From Allium sativum (lineage: Eukaryota; Streptophyta; Magnoliopsida; Asparagales; Amaryllidaceae), in assembly GCA_030737875.1 (NCBI GenBank), contig CM060918.1, positions 773,630,552 through 773,694,551 of the forward strand: a stretch of 64,000 nucleotides of DNA. Direction: 5' to 3'. The position numbers were made by a program, and so were the translations under genes. Within the stretch, counting starts at the first letter, position 1; every line of letters starts with the position of its first letter. This document shows, in pieces, positions 1-11,150 of this stretch. The notes under the pieces are model-generated. The model had not been told where the DNA came from. It worked only from the letters and a program-made list of their open reading frames with translations, and made no database searches.

Positions 1-151
1 CAAGCTCGAATTTATATTTTATATAAATTATAACGTTCAACTTCGTTTCAATAACGAATTAAATATTAAATTCCATTAATATTCCCAATATAATATTTAA
101 AATAAATAAATTCAATTAAATATTTGACGGGCAAATACACGGGTCGTTACA
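1..151 (-). repeat. 3' LTR of LARD A, terminal 151 bp
   Basis: The stretch ends CGGGTCGTTACA, which on the minus strand is the LTR start TGTAACGACCCG. It matches 7636-7786 at 150 of 151 positions. The polypurine tract abuts it at 152. The rest of this LTR lies left of the window. Confidence 0.9.
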
Positions 152-166
152 TTCTTCCCCCCTTAA
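152..166 (-). other. Polypurine tract of LARD A
   Basis: On the minus strand this reads TTAAGGGGGGAAGAA directly before the LTR start TGTAACGACCCG. That is the usual plus-strand priming site of a Ty3/Gypsy-type element and fixes the element's orientation. Confidence 0.85.
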
Positions 167-1607
167 AATAATTTCGTCCTCGAAATTGCTAAGGTAAGAA
201 AGAATGTTATAAACTTATTAATTTCAAATCTAATTTTATATTAAATTAGAAACCAATTCAATACTGTAAATAAATATTTTCAAAAATATCGAAAATTTTC
301 TAACACTTTAAATTTTCGAAAATTTCGCTAGCACCTCCTCTGTACGGCTCAATCGGTACAACCACAACTCGCCCTTTCTAGGCCTTCTCCAATCCAAAAG
401 AAAATAAAACAGCCAAGCGGCTTACCAATTAGGCTCATAAATCTCCAAACCCATATAAAAATAAACATGTATCTTTTTGTCGGGCATATCATTATATCCC
501 TTCCATCTGCTACCCTGTCAGCTTATACAAATGCATTCCCAACGAAATTCCAACTTTATCATCATAACCAAATCCTTCACGCGTCCAAGCCAAATACCAT
601 TCTTAACTCAATTTCCATCCATTACCAATTCCAACTCTTAACTTACCAGTCCATCACCATTTCAGATTCCCGTCTCACAATTCAAAATCTGATTCTACTT
701 GATATATTATATCTCGATTCAATTCCCAGTTAATTGGTTTCAGTTCAATCCATATTTGCTTTCCCAATTTCTATTTAATTTTGTTTTTGTTCAAACAATT
801 TCCCTGAGAGTTTTTAAATAGTTTAGCTCTTTCAAGAAAATCAAATATTCCTTTTCAGGATTCAAAACAACTTGTTTTTCTCAAAGCAATTCAGAACAAA
901 AGCTTTGGTAGTAATCCGTCACTTCCCACTCGAAAATGAACACCGATGATGTCCGGATCATCATCGGAATCTATTTTCCAGCTATCGAAGTGAGTTCAAT
1001 ACTATGTCACTTTCAAAACCAGTTCTAAACACTTTCATTTTGAAATCCATTTCAAAATATCCCTTTCAATGTCTGAAAAAAAATTAAAATCTCCCAGGAT
1101 TTTAAAATTCTCATATATTCAATTCAAGTTCATTTGAAATCATCTTTCCCACTTTAAGGAATTTTAATTCCAATTCTGATTTAGATTTCAGATTTAATTC
1201 ATCTGATTCCATATTATACGAATTTTAATTGGTTATTTATATAACCATTTCAATTATAATCAACCAACACATCCAATATACTATAATACTTCAAATATTA
1301 ATCATTCTGTTATATTAAAATATAATTTGGGTGAAATTATTTCATTTACCCTTTTTTCAAAATATACCGCGTCGGTTTATCGTACTTGAGTGTTTAGAAA
1401 CCCCTGTCGATACAGTGGATCAAACTGATCGACCAAAATTCATAAACAACTCAAACAAATAAATCTCCACAATATAAAACAATTTTTTTTATATCAAATC
1501 TACAAATACGTTCACTCGTATATATACACTCAAACTCGATCTAGGGTATTACTAATCCCATCTCTACTGAGTCACACCACAGAGCCAAGGTAATCACTTA
1601 ACCAACA
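167..1607 (-). other. Non-coding interior of LARD A
   Basis: About 1.44 kb of AT-rich sequence between polypurine tract and primer-binding site. No gag, protease, reverse transcriptase or integrase motif is readable in any frame; the longest open frames are short and low in complexity. This is why the element is called non-autonomous. Mobilisation would need proteins from another Gypsy-type element. Confidence 0.7.
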
Positions 1608-1619
1608 GCTCTGATACCA
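1608..1619 (-). other. Primer-binding site of LARD A (initiator tRNA-Met type)
   Basis: The minus strand reads TGGTATCAGAGC one base after the LTR end (CGTTACA then G). This is the plant initiator-tRNA-Met primer-binding site common to many Copia and Gypsy elements. Confidence 0.88.
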
Positions 1620-3650
1620 CTGTAACGAACTGGGATTTTTCGACTCCGAAAATCAACATCAAACTACCATGTTGACCATTCAGACATCGAACATTCCAGA
1701 TCATTAATAGAAAGAAGTTAGGGGGTGAGAATAGATAAGAAAGAAATATTAGAATAGAAGAAGAAGAAGAACAACACCACACAACAGAGTCTCACATCGC
1801 AGCGGAACAAAATATAATACTGAAATAAATCTTTACTGAAAGCTTTTAAAATACTTACATATCAAAGTACATCACACATCTGGACAGTGGTAAAAATCTG
1901 TCCTACACAACACAACGGAATAATAGCTATATCATACGTCTGGACTCTTCCAGCTTGTCTCTTCATAACAGTCGATAACCTGAACCTGTATAACCCGGCC
2001 TAACCCGAGCATTTACAAAACACCGGGTCAGTCTGGTGAACCAGAGTGAGATAAACTCGCACAGTATTAAGGGTAAATCATCCAATATGATTTTAAAGTT
2101 TAAAATCTTTCCAGAGGAAAAGGATAATCGTAAGACCAAATCCACACATAAACACGGACGGTTTTTACCTTACAATAACCCAAAACAGTTTTGAAATCAA
2201 TATCTTGTCTGATATTATAATAATGTCTAAATACAAGTAAATAGCAATCTAGTGGAACGCTTGCATCTCACGCTCCACATATATAGTATAAATCAAAAAC
2301 TGCGGGCGCTTATTGGAGATTGGATTCCGACTAAGACAAGGTATGGGACCACCTGCCGATAGTGTATCTCTAGAGACGAATACACTGGGTTCAACAAGAA
2401 CGTCTTGCAACCCGGCCCTCACATGACCGACCACTCATTTCGCTTGAGTGTATCGAATGTATATCACCGACGGTTGGGATCAGCAACCGTCTCCCGACAA
2501 GGGACAGCATCGAAACATAGATTTAAGAAGCAAATAGGATTTCCTCTAGATAGGTGATCGTACACCCTAATGGGAGCGACCCACATAGTCATGCTGCCTG
2601 CCCGATTTTTGTCATTTCCCGGTTGATGAGGCTTGAGGTCAGAATTTATCTTTGAACATCTGGTCACCATTCGCTTTGAATGCCACATCGTCAAATCTGC
2701 CAGATATCACTAATTGACGACCCCAAAAATACTCTAGCTGGAAGCTCAGAGAACGGCAACTCCCCGCCAACAACTATCGTACGTTTGAAGAAATCAACGT
2801 ACGTGATCCTTTGGAAATACTCTGTCAGACATCCGTCCATACAAGTCATCCAGGAACAGGATGAACCGAAAGCACTCTCCTACTGCATCCATATAGGAAT
2901 CACCCCATGGATCAGTAGCGAGAAGTCCTTGCAACCTGTAGATTCCAACCACGACAGAATCACAGCTCATCTCTGCTTGCCAGGCAGAGAATATTAGTGG
3001 TACTTCCGTTTATGAAAATCCACAGTCTTCAATTCTCCATCTCGATCATCTTCTGATATCTTCACGTATTTGTTGGTCGGAATGGTTTTCGAATATAAAT
3101 TCGATCCCGGTCTTTCCATACCAAAAATTGTATTGGTCAGAATTGATAGTCGGTGATTTAACTATCAAAATATACAGTGTTTCAATCATGACACTCCAAT
3201 GAGTTCACTGGTTAAGTATTCAGCATCACCTGGCCTTTAACAAACTGGTTTACTTTTGTTACATTAAAAACTCCAACTCTTTTAATATTCAAAAATACGA
3301 TGTTTGAATAACTCTAATTCAATTTATCTCTAATCGATTAACTCCAATTGATTAACTGATATTCGACTTAATTCCATTCGCTTGACTTTAGATCGCAGCG
3401 ATCACAATGGTTACGCCTGATTCCCTCAGGAAACATCCGACCGCCGTAGGCTATCTGCAGCCCTGCGAATTACGCTAGCAGTCGTACGAAATGGCACTCA
3501 TCTTGAAAAAAACTATGTTTGACTAACTCTAGCTCGAATAACTATATTCAATTTCCCACTTAAATCTTCCTTCCAATCATCTTTTAAATTCGGAAATCCA
3601 TTAGTTTTAACAAAGAAATTTATAGCACATATGTTATAACAATAGCGTTA

Positions 3651-3815
3651 TAATTACTATTTAGATTTACAAAACAACAGCGCTATAATCGCTGTTTAGG
3701 TTTACAACCCATTTACTATAGCAAAAGCGCTACAATCGCTATATTAGATTTACAAAACATATATTATAACAACAGCGCTAAAATCGCTGTTTAGATTTTC
3801 AAAACATATTCACTA
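3651..3815. repeat. Hairpin-forming AGCGCT repeat cluster in LARD A LTR
   Basis: Four related units carry an AGCG...CGCT core followed by TTTAGRTTT-like sequence. The best one, at 3676-3696, has arms AACAGCG and CGCTGTT around a 7-nt loop. Spacing is irregular (about 25, 47 and 48 bp), so this is a set of dispersed hairpins rather than a regular satellite. Confidence 0.7.
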
Positions 3816-4642
3816 ATGTCTCTTAGGATTTCCAACTAATACTATCTTCAGATAATCCCGATGTTGTTCAAGTTGGGGTATTTTAATTACCTCTCAGATC
3901 TTGATCAAACAACGTTCTTATCCTCAGATGAATATCAGTTGTAATCACCAAAATCAATATTCCTATTTCCATCTCGAAATACATTCTATTATAACTTGGG
4001 TTTAGTTATACAACCCTCTAACCCACTTCTTTAACCAGATTCATTTATTTCCAATCTTCTTCCAAATCTGTTCGACCATTCCCCACTTTTGAAATCTTTT
4101 TCAAATTTCCCTTTTACTTGATCTCATTTTCAAATAACGTTAATTCAATATTAACGATTTACACTTTGAAACTCATTTATATATTCTGGTTTATCTTAAA
4201 CCCTTTTTAAAACTTTATCTAAATTTAAACGATATTTAACCCAAAAACACATTAATTTGATAATCAATTCAAATTCAAAATGGTCGATTTAATTCACTCA
4301 AACTTGATTATCTCGTTAGCCGATTCCAAATAAATTTTCACTTTAAATTAATTAATTAAATAATTAATTTAAATAATTCCATAAATTTCTTCTTCACAAA
4401 AACAATTACCAAAGTGTAACTATGCGACCTTATTTCTCATCTTGTACTTACAAATCAGTCTAACATCAGCATTTATTCTATAAGATAAATTTTTAACAAA
4501 TCAAAATCTTAAATAAATAAAATATTTATTTATTTCCCTTTTATAACTTTTATTCAAAATAATATATTCAAAAACCAACTCCAGTTATAAAATAAATTTT
4601 ATAACTTCATCTTTTTCAGTTCACCTGACTGTGAATCAATAT

Positions 4643-4778
4643 TCATGACACGATTGATTTTATAGGCCATACGCTGCCAAATACCCAACCAATATCACCC
4701 ATTGGTTTTTTCATGACACGATTGATTTTATAGGCCATACGCTGTCAAATACCCAACCAATATCACCCATTGGTTTAA
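4643..4778. repeat. 68-bp direct tandem duplication in LARD A LTR
   Basis: The unit beginning TCATGACACGATTGATTTTA occurs at 4643 and again at 4711 with a single visible difference (GCTGCC versus GCTGTC). The near-identity suggests a recent slippage or unequal-exchange event. Confidence 0.9.
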
Positions 4779-7700
4779 ACCAAACAGATGTTGAATATTA
4801 AAAATCAACAATCAATTCAAACAATACAAACAGGGCAGTTTATATATGAGAATATGAAAATAAATAATATATTTGAGGAATCCGGTTGGATCCCTCCAAC
4901 CTGTTCTTCCCTGAAATCACAACGGTTTTCTCAAAACATATCATTTAGTTTCAACCAATTCACACGCAATTCAAACAATTCAACCATTTTAAACACGTTT
5001 ATAAATAAACGTGACCAACCAAGGTGAGTTACCTTTATTGGAACCAATCGTTAAAAATAACGATTTGGAATTTCACTGAAATTAAACACGGTTTAATTTC
5101 ATCAGTTAAATCAACAACCAAGGGTATAACTAGAAAACAGGCAACCATCAGCAAGCAGAGCACACAAAATAAAAACCCAATTTATATAAAATATAAAAAG
5201 GGTAACTGAGTGAGTTTAACTCACCTTGATTTGTTTTCGTTGAACGGTTCGATTTCAATGAAATTAAACAGTCGTTTAATTTTATTGAAAAATCCTACTG
5301 CTTTGAATCCCGTCCAGGTTAGTTCCATAATGTTCAGTCTGTCGTCACGATCATAACGCAAGTTGTAGTGTCCAGTTCTGTTTATCCGATAAAAGCTATT
5401 AACAATTTAAGATTAACAATTAATTAATAATTTACAAATTTCTTAATTAACACTTATCTCTAACTGATTTAAATAAATTACTAATTAACTTCTATTTTTG
5501 TTTTTAATAAATCATTAACACTTAACTAATTTGACCTAATTTGTAAGCTAATTAAATCCAAATTGACTAATTACGTTTAGAAAATTTTAAGGCCGACCAA
5601 TCATTCTTTTTCTTTCGTTTGTTTTCTTACTGTTTGAACAGCTTCTCATCGTTCAGCCCTGACCTACAAGAATTCCCTTCATTCTTGACTTTGTCCCAAG
5701 CATTCACGGTTCCTTGAATCCTTTCTCCAGTATTGAACGCCCCTTTTAAACTGAAATGCCCCAGTATTTCTCATTGTTCAATCCCTTTTTCACAGCAGTA
5801 CAAACATGTTTCGTTCGCAGCTATTTCTCTTGAGTGAAACCGAATATCACCCTGCCCCTTCCAGGTTCCAACACGCAACAGTACTGACCCCCAAAGACCA
5901 CGCACCATCCCTTTTCCATTTGCTTCCAGTTCGTTTTTTCTTCACTAAACAATACCACGCTCGACCCCCATTCTTCAACGCTGCACCCCCATGGGTTTGA
6001 CCGGACCTTGATCGGTTAGCATTGCCGGATGCGTCTCGGCCTGGCCGACATCCACCAGTAGTAGCTCGGCCTCTAGTGCTTCCGTTCATCAGTGGCAGAC
6101 CCCATACCGGCGACCCTTTTACCCTCGATTCCCGCCTCCACGTCGAGCGAACTCCGATCATTACTGGTCAGAATCAGGGGCTCGCCTAGCTGAACGAGTT
6201 GTTGTTGGGAGTTTATCAATTCGATGAGTGGATGTGGAAATTTTTAAGGAGAATTGCGGAGGATTTCTGGTCGTTGGTGGTATTGGATAGCGGCGCATTA
6301 TTAAGGGTTGACCAGCTGAACGAAAATTTTAGGGTTTGACCCTTTAACGTTGATATTTTTTTTCTTTTCTTTAGTAGCCATGAGGGTTACTTGGTGGAAT
6401 TAATCTGGGGACAAAAACACTGAAGCTTGCGTTAATTTATACTTGCACAGTGCTGTGGCATTCAAGTATTCGATTAGAGGATTTCAGTGTGTGTAGATTT
6501 GGTTCAGTGAGCTTTCAATTCTCGTGATAGTGAAGGTACAGCACCAGGCGAAGTTACAAGACAAGGAAGGTAGTGGTGCTGAGGGTACAGAGTAGCATGT
6601 GCGGTTACAAGACGAGGGAGATGGCTTCTAAAAAATACAGGCTGTATGTGTTTTCTTTTCACTGATGGAAACAATTCACGCTGATTTGTACGTTAATATA
6701 TAAGTAGGCTGTGTAAGTGTTGTTTGGACAAATATTGCAAGGTTGACATGTACTTGAATCAGAAAATATAGTGGTGTGGGTTTATATTTTATTATTAATC
6801 GAAACTTCATTGCCAAGTAATTGATAAAAACCCCCACAAACAATTTCTGTCTACTGATAAAAAAGCTAATCTTGGTGTAAAAAGATGTTCCGGAACCAAT
6901 GGGACAAGTTTCGTCGAAATTCGAGGTCGTATGGAAAAATTTCCTTTATAAAACAGAAATAAACTCGCGTTTAACTTTTCCACGATCACCAAATAAATCA
7001 AATCAACTCGAAACTTAGAAATTTTACAATAATTTGTTGATACGAACCCAACGGCACTAATTTCGTCGCATTCTGAGACTGTTTCCCCGGTAGACTATTT
7101 TTGCGCGCAGCCATTTTTAACGCCAAATTATCCGGTCTCCAAAAATAACAAACTATATATCTATCCTGACTCTAATCGACGATACGAACTCAACGAGACT
7201 GGTTTCATGGTCTAATTCGATCGTCTGCTCAAGTTACACTCCAATATCCCTTTATTTATTTAAATACACGCTATAGAATTTGAACGGGCGTTTACGGTTG
7301 CTGTGGTCACATACGACATCTGTTTGCCACGCCGTTTGACTTTCTGACAATAATTTAGCGATACGGTCCCAATGAAACTAATTTCATCGAAAACAGAGTC
7401 CGTTTGCAAAACGGCTATTTTAACGGCCGATAACGATTTTCACAGCGTTTTTTCCAAAATTTGATTTAGCCATAACTCGCAACCAATAACACGGAATCTG
7501 GATTTTTCTCTTTCATATGAAAATTATCATTATTACGGTTCCAATATTTCTTGTTTCACAGAAATCCGACTTATATCGAATCATGTATTCTCAGTTGAAG
7601 TTCAAAACTCCAATTTACGAACTGCACGCCATTTTCAAGCTCGAATTTATATTTTATATAAATTATAACGTTCAACTTCGTTTCAATAACGAATTAAATA

Positions 7701-7786
7701 TTAAATTCCATTAATATTCCCAATATAATATTTAAAATAAATAAATTCAATTAAATATTTGACGGGCAAAAACACGGGTCGTTACA

Positions 7787-8543
7787 GGATGAAGATAGAG
7801 AAGAAGAAGAAGTGATAAAAAGTTTGAATTTAACCCTATTTATAGTGTTTTAAAGGTTGCAACATTTCTGAACCATTTCAAAATATGAAAAGGCACTTCC
7901 TTTGAAAATTGAAAACATGACAGTTATATCTCGACATGTCCAAGTATGTATGTCGACATATACATGTTTTTTGATTTATTTTTTTAAATCATTTTTCATG
8001 TGTTAAAACTAATATATATATTCTTGAAATTCTTAAATCAAAACTAGTGTATCAAATAGAAGTTCTAAAGTATACAAACATATAAAAACATAGTGTATAA
8101 TATAAACATATTTATAAAATTATACCACATAAAACTATAAGACATATATATTATAATATTTTATAAACTATAAACATGTATATATATATATGAGATCATA
8201 AGTAAAATCTTAATAATTTGAAATCATTTTAGAACAGGCATTTGAAATTATTTTGAAATCAATTTGAAAAGGAATTTGAAAATAGAATTTGAAAGTGCTA
8301 ATCGGAGTTTTATATATAAACTAGATTGAGCTCTTGAAATCTTGATTATCTCGATACTCATGAATCTTGAATTCTTTGATATCTTGAACTCTAATACTGT
8401 ATAGTCTTCAATATAATATTTATATCCTGCATATATATCTTGCATATACAAATATATTCTGGATAAGGATGTTAGTATATATTTTATAATCAATAATGCT
8501 ATTAATTGAAACAAGGTTGTTGTCATCAAAATTCCATTCTCCA
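7787..8543 (-). repeat. 3' LTR of element S, truncated by LARD A
   Basis: It aligns with 17845-18329 plus 22008-22361 through GAAGAAGAAGTGATAAAA, the TGTCGACATG motif region and the end GTCATCAAAATTCCATTCTCCA. On the minus strand the LTR starts TGGAGAATGGAATTTTGATG. Its remaining part must lie left of LARD A, outside the window. Confidence 0.8.
7837..7967 (-). promoter_or_regulatory. LTR promoter of element S: TATA box plus TGTCGACATG repeats
   Basis: The minus strand has TATAAATA at 7844-7837, followed by a pyrimidine-rich leader (CACTTCTTCTTCTTCTC). About 75 bp upstream (7919-7967) lie a TGACAGTTAT-type block and two TGTCGACATG-like palindromic motifs. The other LTR copy keeps the motif block at 17977-18020 with a decayed TATA. 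The arrangement looks like a core promoter with an upstream repeat element; its activity is inferred. Confidence 0.6.
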
Positions 8544-8870
8544 AAAATCTCCACTTTTTATGATGACAACCTTGGTTTATAAAATGTTCATACCTGATAT
8601 TACCTATTCATTTGATCCCTTGATTACTCCCTTTTTTGTCATGAATTCTTTTTAACTCCCCCTTAAACTATGCCTAAAGATGTAATTTCTCCCCCTTTTT
8701 CATTATCAAAAAACCTAGACTATACTTGTCTTATACTAACCTATTTTAGACTATGCTAAACTAAACCATACTTCCCCTAAATTTATGCTATAACTAAATC
8801 TAAATAACTCCCCCTAAATCTATGCTATAAATACATCTAAATAACTCAATCTAAATATCTCCCCTTAACT
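8544..8870 (-). other. Cluster of seven polypurine-tract-like runs
   Basis: On the minus strand, runs of the type AAAGGGGGAG occur at about 8550, 8630, 8658, 8690, 8773, 8808 and 8860. The one next to the LTR has decayed to AAAAAGTGGAGATTTT. Repeated polypurine tracts here are a known Sirevirus trait. The stretch also contains a roughly 45-bp imperfect tandem repeat (about 8775-8870). Confidence 0.7.
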
Positions 8871-9209
8871 CTATGACAATAATAAAGAAACAAGATTACA
8901 ATCAAGCAAATCAATAAACAATTTTTTTAATTTTTACAATCAATCTATCCAAGCATTTCAGACTGAATAATATGTAAAATTTGTTAAACCAACAAATTCA
9001 AACAGATTCAACCAAATTCAAACAAATAATACCGATTAATTCAAACAAATGCAAACGTCTCTTGGAACTTCCACCCATCCATTTCCTCAAAAGATTGGAT
9101 CCTTCTTGATGACTTCCTGTTCTTCGTCTTCTTTGGTGAATGGTGCTTTAGCGAAGTTGTTGTTTTCATCTCTGAAATGGGAAGAGATTAACCAACGAAT
9201 GCCATCAAA

Positions 9210-9350
9210 TTATTTCTCTTGATGTTCAACCATCTTTAACCGACTTAACTCTAGGTGATGATGATTGCGAAGTATTATAGAAAGGATATTCTTAAATGAA
9301 TTGAGTGTTTCTTCAAGATTTTCACTCAAATTGCGAATAGGCTTGGCCAT
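9210..9350 (-). CDS. Small accessory ORF of element S, 46 aa
   Basis: An ATG at 9350 opens a 46-codon frame ending TAA at 9210. The product begins MAKPIRNLSENLEETLNSF and is mostly helical-looking, with leucine, isoleucine and valine spaced as in an amphipathic helix, and a His-rich turn (residues 32-34). I do not recognise a domain. The start is favoured because a TATAAATA box and a pyrimidine-rich leader lie just upstream (9433-9360), as in the LTR. A related frame continues past the stop on the same strand towards 9060 (FDGIRWLISSHFRDENNN), so the TAA may be a premature stop in a longer protein. It lies between the larger accessory ORF and the polypurine cluster, where Sireviruses may carry extra genes. 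Confidence 0.4.
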   Translation of the reverse strand: MAKPIRNLSENLEETLNSFKNILSIILRNHHHLELSRLKMVEHQEK

Positions 9351-9425
9351 TATTTGATTATATAGATAAGGAATGATTAGAGAAGAAAGAGAAAGTTTAA
9401 AATATTTTTTTCTGGAAGAAAAGGG

Positions 9426-9560
9426 TATTTATAGAGGCTGGAATTTGTTTAAAATGAAGATACATAAGTTATTTATTTAAAAATTCAAAATTGAAACAAT
9501 TTGAATTTCCTGACAGTTATGTGTCGACCTGTCCATATATATACATGTCGACATACTCAT
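9426..9560 (-). promoter_or_regulatory. Internal copy of the LTR promoter module
   Basis: The minus strand has TATAAATA at 9433-9426 and a CT-rich leader leading to the ATG at 9350. About 79 bp upstream (9512-9560) the block TGACAGTTATGTGTCGAC plus a second ATGTCGACATAC motif repeats the arrangement of the S LTR at 7919-7967 with almost the same spacing (79 versus 75 bp). This is an LTR-like promoter inside the element, ahead of an ORF. Function is inferred from sequence only. Confidence 0.55.
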
Positions 9561-9862
9561 GTCAATTTTTAGGTATTTGAAATTTTGCTTAAATTTTGAA
9601 TTGTTTCTTATTATATTATATTATATTATTTAATTCTAATGTTTTTACAGATGCTAGAGGTCAATTTTGATAGCAAACAAGACAATATGTTACTTCTTAA
9701 AGAAAGTACATTCGAAGGATATGGGATACTAAATACGAGATTCGAAATGGAAATACTAGCAATTACGAAAGGATAATTTAAGCTAACAAACTTAGGCTTC
9801 AGCGGATGAAGATGAGGACAATGATAACCCAAGTTTTCTTCCTACTTTGCCAAAGAACTTGT

Positions 9863-10872
9863 TCATTTTAAAAGACATATGGGTAAGAGTCCTCTTGATC
9901 GTGTTTTGGTTTTAGCTAACTTGGCTTGGTTTTTAACAAGTGTTTCTTTGGTTATGGTTCTACTATTTGTTGGAAATTCTACACTTTCCATAGCGATTCT
10001 TCTTCTTCGTTGATTTCCATTGGATTTTCTTCTTGTTGCGTTCAAGCTTTTTTATCCTCATATGTTTCACAAGGCTTAAAAATGATTGGAATTGTCATAA
10101 GATTTATATTTCCCAAGTTAAAAACCTTTCTTCGCACAGATTCCTCTCCTTGGGATCCACTCCAAATTATTTAAAAATCTGAGAAAGATAAACTCCATGA
10201 TAGAGAGTGTTTTCCCTGGTATACATTTCTTTGGGCTTAATCTCTTTCAAAATTACATCGGCCCAATTAATATCAAGTGCTAAAGATGGCAAAAAGAGTT
10301 TTTTGGACCTTGAGGGTAGGGTTATTGAAATTTTCGGAGCAGGGAGTGAGATTATGTTGAAGAAGAAGGTTGATGATTCTAGCTTTCGGGCGGAAAAAGT
10401 GATTTTTAAATTCCATATGTTCATATCTTTCAAAGATGTGATGAAAAGTTTCCAAATCCATTTCATCAATTTCAAATTCCGAAAAATCCGAGCCCGTACT
10501 CTTACAATTTAAAATGATACCCAAAATTTCATAATCCAAAATGGTTTGAGTGCCTTTTACTCTACTCCAAACTTGATTTTTGTTTACTTTGTAAAAGCCA
10601 TGATTCAAATTCACATAAAATATTTTGATGCGATTCAGGTAACATACTTCATCATTATCCGGAGAGTCAATCAAACTTAGAACTTCATTTTGATGAAAAA
10701 GAGAACGAAGATCTTAAAAAGGAAAATCTTCAAAGATAACAAAGGCTCTCGTATTGACTTTTCCATTAGTGGCATAGTCAGCATAGGCTTGAATAACTTC
10801 CGGATCATTGTAGAGATGACCTTTGAGAGTTTTGATCAATCTCATTGTTTTTGATGTACTTGATGAAGCCAT
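9863..10872 (-). pseudogene. Accessory ORF of element S (plant-transposon-protein-like), broken
   Basis: The frame starts MASSSTSKTMRLIKTLKGH at 10872, runs through one in-frame TAA (10714-10716) and continues readable to 10273. A frameshift near 10275 restores a frame to about 10167, and a basic, Lys/Arg-rich tail follows near 10045-9863. Segments such as CYLNRIKIFYVNLN and FRPKARIINLLLQHNLTP resemble the large uncharacterised ORF that plant annotations call putative plant transposon protein, carried by LTR elements. By position, between gag and 3' LTR, it could instead be the env-like ORF described for Sireviruses. I see no clear signal peptide for the MASSS start or membrane segment; an in-frame upstream Met at 11004 would add a hydrophobic leader (LFLFIYSILFSLPL), but that stretch looks like CT-rich untranslated sequence. 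Confidence 0.45.
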
Positions 10873-10984
10873 AGGAGATAAGTTTTGAAGAGAGTAGAAT
10901 GAAGAAAGTTGCTTTGAATTTTGAATGAGAGGTAGAGAGAATAGAATTGAATAGATAAATAAGAAGAGAGTGAATGGACATAAC

Positions 10985-11150
10985 TTTTTTGAAAATAAGG
11001 ACAACTTTTCAGACCTTAGGAGTTAGTGAAAAGATGGAGGGAAGTTTAAAAATTCAAACTCTTGAAAATAAATTTTGAATTTCAATTACTAGCACATATG
11101 TCTACATCTCGATTCTGGCATGTTGACATATATATGTGTTTCCAAAAGAC
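10985..11150 (-). promoter_or_regulatory. Possible third, decayed copy of the promoter module
   Basis: At 11092-11145 the plus strand carries CACATATGTCTACATCTCGA and CATGTTGACATATATATGTG, an imperfect match to the TGTCGACATG block of the S LTR. It lies upstream of a CT-rich leader and of the accessory ORF start at 10872. No clean TATA box is present at the expected distance; CTTATTTTCAAA near 10990 is the best remnant. Confidence 0.3.

Larger units (their letters stand above)
1..7786 (-). mobile_element. LARD-type LTR retrotransposon, family A (left end outside window)
   Basis: A minus-strand LTR element with a giant LTR and a tiny internal region. Bases 1-151 recur at 7636-7786 with one mismatch (T/A in GGGCAAA[T/A]ACACGGG), so both are the same end of an LTR. 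Reading the minus strand from right to left: a 5' LTR (7786 to 1621) opens TGTAACGACCCG and closes CGTTACA, then a primer-binding site, about 1.4 kb internal sequence, a polypurine tract and the start of the 3' LTR. No gag or pol domain is visible anywhere in it. LTRs longer than the interior and lack of coding capacity fit the LARD class of non-autonomous elements. It is inserted in the 3' LTR of the Sirevirus-like element: the sequence right of 7786 resumes an LTR whose other copy is at 17845. The target-site duplication cannot be tested because the left end is outside. Confidence 0.8.
1621..7786 (-). repeat. 5' LTR of LARD A, 6.2 kb
   Basis: This LTR is bounded on the plus strand by TGTAACGAACTGGG at 1621 and CGGGTCGTTACA ending at 7786. 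Its length of 6166 bp is unusually large. A diverged copy of the same LTR stands alone at 12706-17430. The two share, for instance, the block at 2249-2520 (matched by 16560-16800 on the other strand) and the terminal AT-rich block. Inside are a hairpin cluster (3651-3815), a 68-bp direct duplication (4643-4778), inverted AAATTAAAC/GTTTAATTT pairs near 5080-5100 and 5263-5285, and a GC-richer block (about 5800-6200). I find no protein domain in it. Confidence 0.85.

Noticed and set aside
5806..6000. Plus-strand frame in the GC-rich block of LARD A as a gene
   Set aside because: An overlapping frame is open on the other strand too, which is expected from high GC; no domain is present on either strand.
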